Positions 57,013 to 64,000 of a stretch of 64,000 nt of DNA are shown piece by piece (the stretch's first letter is position 1; every line of letters starts with the position of its first letter). Source of the stretch: Bradyrhizobium sp. LTSP885 (GTDB taxonomy: Bacteria > Pseudomonadota > Alphaproteobacteria > Rhizobiales > Xanthobacteraceae); assembly GCF_000938305.1 (NCBI RefSeq), contig NZ_JYMT01000042.1, positions 865,223-929,222 on the forward strand, written 5' to 3'. Position numbers and translations under genes: made by a program. The notes under the pieces are model-generated. The model worked only from the letters and a program-made list of their open reading frames with translations, had not been told where the DNA came from and searched no databases.

Positions 57013-57762
57013 TTACGGGACCGCGGCCCGCGTCCGCGGCTTGGTCACGGCGTTGATAAATCCGTCGCGGGCGTCGGAATGGCCCTGCCCGCGTGGCTCC
57101 AGCACATTGCGGAGCAGGAACATGCCGGTGATCTGGAAACCATCGCGCAGGTCCTGCTCCGAGAGGGCATTCGCGCCGTCCGCGCCTTCGCGCAGGAAGG
57201 CCGGCAACGGCAGCAGGCGGTCTTGCCACGGCTCGCCGGCTGCGCGCGACACGGCGCCGCCGGATTTCGGCGAGACGTAGACCAGTTCGGTCGTCGCACC
57301 CGTTGCCGCACAATTGTCGAGGTCGAGCCCGAAGCCGAGCTCGGCCAGCATTGCGAGCTCGAACCGGATCAGATGCACCGCGGCGACGTCGGAATCGTCG
57401 AAATCGTCGAGCGTCCCCTGCAGCATCTCGTAGATGTCTTGATGCGGATCGCGCTCCGGCAACAGCCTGGCCAGCGCGGCCAGATGCGTCACGCCATAGA
57501 CCGCGTGCGACGAGGCGAGCAGCGTCGCCGCACGCAGCCGCGTGCCCTCCAACGCGTACATGCCGAGATGCTCGTCGAGCCGCGCCCGCCACACCGCGGT
57601 CACGCTGTTGCCCGGCTGCAGCAGCGGCCGCATCCGCGAGCCGGCGCCGCCGCGCACCAGGCCGAGATGGCGGCCGTGCTCGCGCGTCAGGAGTTCGACG
57701 ATGGCGGAGGATTCGCCATGCCGCCGCACCCCCAGCACGATGCCTTCATCGGTCCATTCCAT
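57013..57762 (-). CDS. recO: DNA repair protein RecO
   Basis: A 249-aa protein that helps RecA load on single-stranded DNA in the RecF pathway. It starts MEWTDEGIVLGVRRHGESSA, then IVELLTREHGRHLGLVRGGA (OB fold), LLQPGNSVTAVWRARLDEHL, and a helical C-terminal half with RFELAMLAELGFGLDLDNCA. The usual zinc Cys set of RecO is incomplete; only one Cys is visible. It lies 72 bp upstream of parC on the same strand. Confidence 0.95.
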   Translation of the reverse strand: MEWTDEGIVLGVRRHGESSAIVELLTREHGRHLGLVRGGAGSRMRPLLQPGNSVTAVWRARLDEHLGMYALEGTRLRAATLLASSHAVYGVTHLAALARLLPERDPHQDIYEMLQGTLDDFDDSDVAAVHLIRFELAMLAELGFGLDLDNCAATGATTELVYVSPKSGGAVSRAAGEPWQDRLLPLPAFLREGADGANALSEQDLRDGFQITGMFLLRNVLEPRGQGHSDARDGFINAVTKPRTRAAVP

Positions 57763-57840
57763 GAAAGAGAGACTACAGGATTCTAGCGCACCGCGCAGTC
57801 ACCATGCGCCGTCATTTCGAGCGCGGAGGCGCTCACAGCA

Positions 57841-57956
57841 TTTCGGAATATTGGAAGTGTAAGGCTGAGTTGCCCGACGTGTCAAGTTGCCTGGACGAGC
57901 GCCGGCCGCCACCGGCTACTTTGCATGGGGTTGTTTTCGATATTTGGCAGCGCCCC
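57841..57956. repeat. Dispersed repeat, copy 2
   Basis: Same family as 53384-53492 and, more distantly, the left part of the repeats near 39200. It lies between recO and the small membrane-protein gene, inside an otherwise conserved block. Confidence 0.92.
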
Positions 57957-57972
57957 GGAGTGACCGCCAACC

Positions 57973-58353
57973 TCACGCGTTGAACCAGCCCTGGGCGTCG
58001 CCGGTGAAGGAGAAATACAGCCCGGCCGTGGTCACGATGCAGGACACCACCTCGATGCCGCTGTCGAGCTCCAGGCCGAGGTCCCCGATCACCTGCACCA
58101 GCGAGATCACCGACAGCACCAACGCCGCAACCAGCGCCCAGCGTGGCCAGTTCTTGCGGCGCTGCGCGGCAAGCCAGACGAAATACATCAAGACCAGGAT
58201 CATGACACCCGCTATCAGCGTGTCGCCCGTGATCATCTGTTCGGTCCTCGCCTCGGTGGGCGTGCGGTCCGCAAGCGCAACCGACAGCGCGTCCAGCGTC
58301 AGCGACGAATAGAGCAGCACTTCAAACCAAAACACGTTTCTGGGCAGGTTCAT
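57973..58353 (-). CDS. Unknown integral membrane protein, 126 aa
   Basis: Four predicted helices: NVFWFEVLLYSSLTLDALSV, GDTLIAGVMILVLMYFVWLA, WALVAALVLSVISLVQVIGD and a last hydrophobic stretch (VSCIVTTAGLYFSFTGDAQG). It has a charged loop RRKNWPRW between helices 2 and 3. It lies 15 bp downstream of era on the same strand, between era and recO. No family was recognised. Confidence 0.75.
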   Translation of the reverse strand: MNLPRNVFWFEVLLYSSLTLDALSVALADRTPTEARTEQMITGDTLIAGVMILVLMYFVWLAAQRRKNWPRWALVAALVLSVISLVQVIGDLGLELDSGIEVVSCIVTTAGLYFSFTGDAQGWFNA

Positions 58354-58368
58354 CGCAGACGCCGACTC

Positions 58369-59292
58369 TTATTCTTTGGGGAATTCAAGTCCAATTTCCC
58401 TGTAGCGCTCGGGATCGTCGCCCCAGTTCTCGCGCACCTTGACGAACAGAAACAGGTGCACCGTGACGCCCGTGATCTCCGCAAGTTCGGCGCGCGCCTG
58501 CGCGCCGATCGACTTGATTGTCGCGCCGCCCTTACCGAGCACGATCTTGCGCTGGCTTTCGCGCTCAACAAAGATCGTCTGCTCGATCCGGATCGACTTG
58601 TCCTTGCGGTCCTTCCAGCTGTCGGTCTCGACCGTCGACTGGTACGGCAATTCCTGATGCAGATGACTGTAGATCTTCTCCCGCGTGATCTCCGCCGCCA
58701 GGTGCCGCATCGGAGCATCCGACATCTGGTCCTCGGGATAGAGGAACGGGCCCGGGGGCACCAGCTTCGCCAGTGTCTCGCGCAGATCGGCAACACCGTC
58801 GCCCGACAGCGCCGAGATCATAAACGTCTGCTCGAAGCGCACGCGCTCGTTGGCTGTCTGCGCCATCGCCAGCAGCTTTTCGCGCTGAACGAGATCAACC
58901 TTGTTGAGCACCAGGATCTTCGGATGCGCGACGGTTTCGAGCTTGCTCAGGATCGCGTTCGCCTCTTCATTGAGACCCGACTTGGCATCGAGCAGCACGC
59001 AGACCAGATCGGCGTCATGGGCGCCGCTCCAGGCAGTCGACACCATGGCGCGGTCAAGCCGGCGCTTCGGCGCGAAGATGCCGGGCGTGTCGACCAGGAT
59101 GATCTGGGCGTTGCCCTCGATCACGATGCCGCGGATCAGCGCGCGCGTGGTCTGCACCTTGCGCGAGACGATCGTGACCTTGGAGCCGACCAGCGCATTG
59201 ACCAGGGTCGACTTCCCGACATTGGGGGCGCCGATCAGCGCGACGAAGCCGCAGCGCGTCGCCGTCACTTCTGCTTTCGCCTCATCAGTCAT
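58369..59292 (-). CDS. era: GTPase Era
   Basis: A 307-aa GTPase that binds 16S rRNA and aids 30S subunit maturation. G1 GAPNVGKST (21-29), G3 DTPG, G4 NKVD (in ILVLNKVDLVQREKLL) and the KH domain with VERESQRKIVLGKGGATIKS and FLFVKVRENWGDDPERYREI. The ATG at 59292 overlaps the rnc 3' end by 8 bp; an in-frame GTG four codons earlier is less likely. The rnc-era coupling is widely conserved. Confidence 0.98.
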   Translation of the reverse strand: MTDEAKAEVTATRCGFVALIGAPNVGKSTLVNALVGSKVTIVSRKVQTTRALIRGIVIEGNAQIILVDTPGIFAPKRRLDRAMVSTAWSGAHDADLVCVLLDAKSGLNEEANAILSKLETVAHPKILVLNKVDLVQREKLLAMAQTANERVRFEQTFMISALSGDGVADLRETLAKLVPPGPFLYPEDQMSDAPMRHLAAEITREKIYSHLHQELPYQSTVETDSWKDRKDKSIRIEQTIFVERESQRKIVLGKGGATIKSIGAQARAELAEITGVTVHLFLFVKVRENWGDDPERYREIGLEFPKE

Positions 59293-60106
59293 TGGTGCCG
59301 ACACCTTCGCGTTCGATCATTGCGGAGGCCGCCGCCTTCTCGGCCGCGCGCTTGTTGCCGCCGAGGCCTTCAGCGGACATCAGTCCCGGCAGATCGACGG
59401 CGACGCGGAATTGTGGATCGTGGTGCGGGCCGGTACGCTCGACCTCGCGATAGACCGGCGTCGGCAGTCCCTTGCCCTGGGCCCATTCCTGCAACACAGT
59501 CTTGGGGTCACGCAGCGGCCGCCGGAGCTTGTGCATCCGTTCGGTCCAGTTGCGCTCGACGAATTGCTGCGCAGCCTCGTAGCCGCCGTCGAGATAGATT
59601 GCGCCGATCACGGCCTCGCAGATGTCGCCGAGCACCGACTTGCGAAGCCTTGCGCCCTCGACCGCCTTGACCATGCCGAGCTTGATGTCCTCGAGCAGTC
59701 CGAGCGTCTTGGCGACATCGGCGCAACTCTCCTTGCGGACGAGATCGGCGAGCCGCTTCGACAGTTCGCCCTCATCGGCCTTCGGGAAGGCGCGGAACAG
59801 CATGTCGGAGACGATCAGCCCGAGCACGTGATCGCCGAGGAATTCCAGCCGCTGGTAGCTGTCGGCGCGGTTGCGGGTGGCGGGCTTCAGCGCCGAAACG
59901 TGGGTGAACGCGGTGGTCAGCAGCACGAGATCGGAGAATTTGTATCCGATGCGCCCCTCGGTGCCCGCGATCGCGGCCTTCTCGTCCGCAGCCTTGGTGG
60001 CCTTGCTGCGCCGCTTCTTCGGCGCGGCTTCTCCGCCGGCGTCAGGCTTCTGGCTCGGCTCGCCGGGTGGCGGTTGATCCTTGATGATTGATGTCTCGTC
60101 GTTCAT
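59285..60106 (-). CDS. rnc: Ribonuclease III
   Basis: A 273-aa double-strand RNA nuclease. The catalytic signature RLEFLGDHVLGLIVSDMLF, the second acidic site in LGDICEAVIGAIYLDGGYEA, and a C-terminal dsRNA-binding domain (DPKTVLQEWAQGKGLPTPVY, GGNKRAAEKAAASAMIE). A long, Lys/Pro-rich N-terminal extension (about 45 residues) precedes the catalytic domain. The ATG at 60106 overlaps the lepB stop by 4 bp. Confidence 0.98.
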   Translation of the reverse strand: MNDETSIIKDQPPPGEPSQKPDAGGEAAPKKRRSKATKAADEKAAIAGTEGRIGYKFSDLVLLTTAFTHVSALKPATRNRADSYQRLEFLGDHVLGLIVSDMLFRAFPKADEGELSKRLADLVRKESCADVAKTLGLLEDIKLGMVKAVEGARLRKSVLGDICEAVIGAIYLDGGYEAAQQFVERNWTERMHKLRRPLRDPKTVLQEWAQGKGLPTPVYREVERTGPHHDPQFRVAVDLPGLMSAEGLGGNKRAAEKAAASAMIEREGVGTND

Positions 60107-60861
60107 CGCACGATGGAGAATATGCGATTCCACCGCACAGCGGTGGGCCAGCGCCAAAACATCCAGGCGTGTTCGCCTTCAGCGATCGAGAAGAAGATCA
60201 TCTGGGCCCGTCCGACGATGTTCTCGAGCGGCACGTAGCCGACCGCGGACAGCACCCGGCTGTCGGTCGAATTGTCGCGGTTGTCGCCCATCATGAAGAA
60301 GTGGCCTTCCGGCACCGTGTAGACGTTGGTGTTGTCGTAGAAGCCGTTGTCGACGCAATCCAGCGTCTCATAGGTGACGCCGTTCGGCATCGTCTCCTTC
60401 CAGCGCTTGACCCTGGCGGTGGCATCCGAGCCGCAGGGGTCCTCGCCGACAAAATCGCTCAATCGCTCGCGCTGGACCGGGACATCGTTGATGTAGAGGA
60501 GCCCCTCCTTCATCTGGATGCGGTCACCCGGCAGGCCGATCACGCGCTTGATGTAGTCGGTGGAGTCGTCCTTGGGCAGCCGGAACACGACAATGTCGCC
60601 GCGATTCGGGTTGGAGCCGAAAATGCGCCCCGAAAACACCGGTGGCGACAGCGGGATCGAGTAGTGGCTATAGCCGTAGGAGTATTTCGAGACGAAGAGA
60701 TAGTCGCCGACCAGCAGCGTCGCCTTCATCGATCCCGACGGGATGTTGAACGGCTGGAACAGGAAGGTGCGGATAACGAGCGCGATCAGAAGAGCGTGGA
60801 TGACGACGCGGATGGTTTCGCCCAAGCCGCTGTCAGATTTGGTCCCGGTGGTCACGCTCAT
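60103..60861 (-). CDS. lepB: Signal peptidase I
   Basis: A 252-aa inner-membrane protease that cuts Sec signal peptides. One N-terminal helix (VVIHALLIALVIRTFLFQPF) is followed by catalytic Ser44 (IPSGSMKATL) and Lys105 (STDYIKRVIGLPGDRIQMKE), and box E FFMMGDNRDNSTDSR. It is first of the lepB-rnc-era set and follows acpS after a 287-bp gap (60862-61148) with AT-rich DNA near 61080-61110 that may carry a promoter. Confidence 0.98.
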   Translation of the reverse strand: MSVTTGTKSDSGLGETIRVVIHALLIALVIRTFLFQPFNIPSGSMKATLLVGDYLFVSKYSYGYSHYSIPLSPPVFSGRIFGSNPNRGDIVVFRLPKDDSTDYIKRVIGLPGDRIQMKEGLLYINDVPVQRERLSDFVGEDPCGSDATARVKRWKETMPNGVTYETLDCVDNGFYDNTNVYTVPEGHFFMMGDNRDNSTDSRVLSAVGYVPLENIVGRAQMIFFSIAEGEHAWMFWRWPTAVRWNRIFSIVR

Positions 60862-61148
60862 TGCTTTCCCAATTCCCGCGAGCCCCTGGCGCCCGCGTGG
60901 TGGCAGAACGTTCTCTTCACGCGAAGCACTCGCCCTTCGCGCGACGAAAATGGCCTTGATTCTGATCTTGAGGGCAAATTCCGGCGTAAGCCCGAATCCG
61001 CGTCTCGCTCGATGTTAAACCCTGCGGCGTTTTAGACGGTTGTTCGCGGGCGCGCAATCAATCGCCGGGTAAAAACTTCGCAATCCATTGAAATGTCAAC
61101 GATTTTTAGTTTTTCCGGAGTTTTCGACCGAACTCCGGGCCGCCGGCC

Positions 61149-61565
61149 TCATTTGCCGGGGGCAACCGCCGAAATTATGACGAAGGCCTGCGCCAACGGC
61201 CAATCGTCGGTTATCGACAGGTCGATCCGGGCTTCCATGCCCTCGGGCGTCAGCTTTCTGAGCCGTTCCAGCGCCCCGCCGGTCAGTTGCATGGTCGGTC
61301 GCCCCCCCGGCAGGTTCACCACACCCATGTCCTTCCACCACACACCCTGGCGGATGCCGGTGCCGAGCGCCTTGGAACAGGCCTCCTTGGCCGCAAAGCG
61401 CTTGGCATAGGTTGCGACCACCATCTTCTCATTATTGGCGCGGCGCATCGCCTTGGCGCGTTCGGCATCGGTAAAGATGCGATCGAGGAACCGCTCGCCA
61501 TGGCGCTCGATCACCTTGGCGACCCGGGTGATGTCGATCAGGTCGGAGCCGATGCCGATGATCAT
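61149..61565 (-). CDS. acpS: Holo-ACP synthase
   Basis: A 138-aa enzyme that attaches phosphopantetheine to acyl carrier protein. The Mg2+ residues Asp8 (GIGSDLIDITRV) and Glu61 (RFAAKEACSKALGTG) are visible. The start overlaps the pdxJ stop by 4 bp (ATGA). Conserved pdxJ-acpS-lepB order. Confidence 0.98.
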   Translation of the reverse strand: MIIGIGSDLIDITRVAKVIERHGERFLDRIFTDAERAKAMRRANNEKMVVATYAKRFAAKEACSKALGTGIRQGVWWKDMGVVNLPGGRPTMQLTGGALERLRKLTPEGMEARIDLSITDDWPLAQAFVIISAVAPGK

Positions 61566-62335
61566 GCGCTGACAGCGCCTTCCGCCTTGGCGCGCCCGCG
61601 GTCCATCGCCGCGCGCATGGCACGAACGGTCTCGGCGATGCCGACGAACAGCGCCTCGCCGATCATGTAGTAACCGATGTTGAGCTCGCGGATTTCAGCG
61701 AGTGCCGAGATCGTCTCTGATGTCTCATAGTCGAGGCCGTGGCCGGCATGGACCTCGACCCCGGCCGCATGCGCGAGCTTCGCCCCCTCGACGATGCGCT
61801 TCCACTCGGTGGCGGCCTTGTCCTTGTGGCCGTCGACCACGGCATCGCACCAGCCGCCGGTGTGGAGCTCGATGACCGGCGCCTTCAGTTTCGCGGCCAT
61901 CTCGATCTGCCTGGGATCGGCGGCGATGAACAGCGACACCCTGATGCCGGCGTCGTTGAGCCGCGCGATGAAGGGCGCGAGCGCATTGTGCTGGCCGACC
62001 ACATCGAGGCCGCCTTCGGTGGTGAGCTCCTGGCGCCGCTCCGGCACCAGGCAGACGGCGTGCGGCTTGGTGGCCAGCGAAATCCGCAGCATGTCGTCGG
62101 TCGCCGCCATCTCGAAGTTCAGCGGCTTCGATATCTCGGCTTTCAGCCGCGTCATGTCCTGGTCGCGGATATGGCGGCGATCCTCGCGCAAATGCGCCGT
62201 GATGCCGTCGGCGCCGGCCGCGATGGCGGCCAACGCGAGCCGCACCGGATCGGGCCGCGCGCCGCCGCGCGCATTGCGCAGGGTGGCGACATGATCGACA
62301 TTGATGCCGAGGCGTAGCGGAGGGGCTTTGGACAT
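61562..62335 (-). CDS. pdxJ: Pyridoxine 5'-phosphate synthase
   Basis: A 257-aa enzyme for the last step of DXP-dependent vitamin B6 synthesis. Motifs: LRLGINVDHVATLRNARGGA, ITAHLREDRRHIRDQDM, LNFEMAATDDMLRISLATKP, VCLVPERRQELTTEGGLDV, and VHAGHGLDYETSETISALAE. Length and layout are normal for PdxJ. It overlaps acpS by 4 bp and follows rsh after 114 bp. Confidence 0.98.
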   Translation of the reverse strand: MSKAPPLRLGINVDHVATLRNARGGARPDPVRLALAAIAAGADGITAHLREDRRHIRDQDMTRLKAEISKPLNFEMAATDDMLRISLATKPHAVCLVPERRQELTTEGGLDVVGQHNALAPFIARLNDAGIRVSLFIAADPRQIEMAAKLKAPVIELHTGGWCDAVVDGHKDKAATEWKRIVEGAKLAHAAGVEVHAGHGLDYETSETISALAEIRELNIGYYMIGEALFVGIAETVRAMRAAMDRGRAKAEGAVSA

Positions 62336-62449
62336 TCTCTGACCTGCAAATTCAATCAGCCAAGCACGGGCACGTCCCGCGCATGCATCATTCCTGAAAG
62401 ACGGGTTGCCGAATCAGGGCCGGCAACGACGACGACCTACCCCAAGCAA

Positions 62450-64000
62450 CTACCCATTGACGCGCTCGACCCGTGCGACGACGGCCTTGGCGCGCAACTG
62501 CAAGATGATAGCGCTGAGATGCTTGAGGTCATAGACCTCCAGATCGATGGTCAGCTCCGTGAAATCGGGGGAGCGGCGCGACATGTGGATGTTGTCGATA
62601 TTGCCGTCATGCTCGGCGATCACGGTGGCGATCTGGGCCAAACTGCCGGGCTCGTTGACATTGTGAATCAGTATCCGCGCCGGGAAGCGCTGCGGCATGG
62701 TCTCGTCGATGTCCCAGCGCACGTCGAGCCAGCGTTCCGGCTCCTCCTCGAAATCCTTCAGCGCCGGTGACTGGATCGGATAGATCGTGATCCCCTCGCC
62801 CGGCGTGACGATGCCGACGATGCGATCGCCCGGCACCGCGCCGCCATTCGGCGCGAACTTCACCGGCAGATCGGAATTGATGCCGCGTACCGGGATCACC
62901 GAGGCGGCGCGCGCCGGATGCGGCGGCGTCTGCGTCTTGAGCTTGGCGACGAGGCCCTTCTTGGCGCCATAGCGCACCAGCCGCTCTTCCTTGTAGTCGG
63001 GATACATCGCGCGCGCGACGTCGGACGCCTTGATCTCGCCGCGCCCGACCGAGGCCATCACATCCTCGATCGAGGTGCGCGCCAGCCGCGGCAGCGCGCC
63101 CTTCAGCTTGTCGTCGGCATATTCGATCTTGGCGCGGGCAAACAAGCGGTCGACGATGCGGCGGCCGAGGCCGGCATACTGGTCGCGCACCGCGTCGCGG
63201 GTGGCGCGCCGGATCGCGGCGCGCGCCTTGCCGGTGACGGCGAGTACCTCCCAGGCCGATGGCGGCGCCGACTGCGCCTTCGAGGTCAAGACCTCGACCT
63301 CGTCGCCGTTCTGCAGCTCGGACGACAGCGGCGCGAACTTGCCGTTGATCTTGCAGCCCACCGCGCTGTGGCCGACCACGGTGTGCACCGCATAGGCGAA
63401 GTCGATCACATTGGCCTTGCGCGGCAGCGCGATCAGCTTGCCCTTCGGGGTGAAGCAGAACACCTGGTCGTGGAACAGTTCGAGCTTGGTATGCTCGAGG
63501 AATTCCTCCGGGTTGGCGCTGTCGGAGAGGATGCCGATGGTATGGCGCAGCCAGGCGAAGGCGTTCGATTCGTGCTTCAGCCGCTCGTGCGGCGAGCCCG
63601 CCCCCTCCTTGTAGAAAGCGTGCGCGGCGATGCCGAACTCGGCGATCTGGTTCATGTCCTCGGTGCGGATCTGCAGCTCGACGCGCTGCTTGCCCGGCCC
63701 GATCACGGTGGTGTGGATCGAGCGGTAGTCGTTCTGCTTCGGCGTCGAGATGTAGTCCTTGAAGCGTCCCGGCACGACCGGCCAGGTCGTGTGCACGACG
63801 CCGAGCGCGCGGTAGCAGGCGCTGACATCGTCGAGGATGACGCGGAAGCCGTAGATGTCGGAGAGCTGCTCGAAGCCGATCGACTTGCGCTCCATCTTGG
63901 TCCAGATCGAAAACGGCTGCTTGCGACGGCCGAACACCCGCGCGGTGATGCCGTTCTTCAGCAGGTTCTTCGAGAGCTGGGCTTCGATCTCGCCGATCAG
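62450..64000 (-). CDS. rsh: RelA/SpoT-type (p)ppGpp synthetase/hydrolase, 3' part
   Basis: Partial: the gene runs off the window end, and 516 codons are visible. They cover the end of the synthetase domain (GFEQLSDIYGFRVILDDVSA, KQNDYRSIHTTVIGPGKQRV, LQIRTEDMNQIAEFGIAAHA), the TGS domain (VFCFTPKGKLIALPRKANVI, DFAYAVHTVVGHSAVGCKIN), a helical linker and a C-terminal ACT domain (IHNVNEPGSLAQIATVIAEH). The N-terminal hydrolase domain lies outside. Alphaproteobacteria usually have this single long Rsh, which controls the stringent response. It lies upstream of pdxJ, as in related genomes. Confidence 0.95.
   Translation of the reverse strand: MIGEIEAQLSKNLLKNGITARVFGRRKQPFSIWTKMERKSIGFEQLSDIYGFRVILDDVSACYRALGVVHTTWPVVPGRFKDYISTPKQNDYRSIHTTVIGPGKQRVELQIRTEDMNQIAEFGIAAHAFYKEGAGSPHERLKHESNAFAWLRHTIGILSDSANPEEFLEHTKLELFHDQVFCFTPKGKLIALPRKANVIDFAYAVHTVVGHSAVGCKINGKFAPLSSELQNGDEVEVLTSKAQSAPPSAWEVLAVTGKARAAIRRATRDAVRDQYAGLGRRIVDRLFARAKIEYADDKLKGALPRLARTSIEDVMASVGRGEIKASDVARAMYPDYKEERLVRYGAKKGLVAKLKTQTPPHPARAASVIPVRGINSDLPVKFAPNGGAVPGDRIVGIVTPGEGITIYPIQSPALKDFEEEPERWLDVRWDIDETMPQRFPARILIHNVNEPGSLAQIATVIAEHDGNIDNIHMSRRSPDFTELTIDLEVYDLKHLSAIILQLRAKAVVARVERVNG

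Overview
The window looks like chromosomal DNA of a Bradyrhizobium-like alphaproteobacterium (Hyphomicrobiales). The grounds are high GC with GC-rich third codon positions, the end of a GcrA-type regulator, a Mg2+-type HemB, Porin_2 and Omp25/31-like outer-membrane proteins, an LdtR-like MarR regulator, and intergenic repeat families that I recognise as typical of Bradyrhizobium. No database could be searched; every call comes from reading the sequence.

Layout. 0-17 kb is an accessory, envelope-rich stretch: the end of gcrA, an SDR oxidoreductase, a large porin, a MarR regulator, an EF-hand protein, a DUF2927-like protein, a run of tiny exported proteins (two share an MRYYGGPKSPMW motif), three more beta-barrel proteins, an orphan OmpR/KdpE-type response regulator, and two paralogous small-protein operons with a conserved leader. 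A tRNA-Pro(GGG) lies at 17.2 kb. 17.3-22.5 kb is a conserved core block (MerR, ihfA, fabH, plsX, yceD, ubiquinol-cytochrome c chaperone, divergent bamE). 22.7-24.5 kb holds an unknown protein, a Bug-type binding protein and a 51-aa protein. 24.6-32.9 kb is the core block glyA-nrdR-ribD-ribE-ribH-nusB-thiL-hppA on the minus strand, interrupted by palindromic repeats.

33.3-42.2 kb is accessory again: a divergent hydrolase/TetR pair with a two-arm operator candidate, a hybrid histidine kinase with three almost identical PAS domains, a repeat graveyard at 39.2-39.8 kb, two small genes, an LdtR-like regulator and a small membrane protein. 42.4-45.1 kb carries hemB, an RDD protein and bpt. 45.1-50.2 kb has mntH divergent from a three-gene cassette of most interest. 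Its first gene fuses what looks like the N-terminal part of a TnpB/OrfB transposon protein to a PspA/IM30 protein; it is followed by a YqiJ/NfeD-like membrane protein and a flotillin. 50.3-54.6 kb has an MFS transporter, a class III cyclase, a small membrane protein and a zinc/cation efflux protein. 54.7-64 kb is the conserved block parC-recO-(membrane protein)-era-rnc-lepB-acpS-pdxJ-rsh, with rsh running off the end.

Main candidates for something new: the TnpB-N/PspA fusion, with a Shine-Dalgarno sequence and in-frame ATG exactly at the domain junction; the PAS triplication; the MRYYGGPKSPMW peptide family; the duplicated small-protein operons with their conserved 5' leader; and two strong terminators with no gene in front of them, which suggest unannotated small RNAs.
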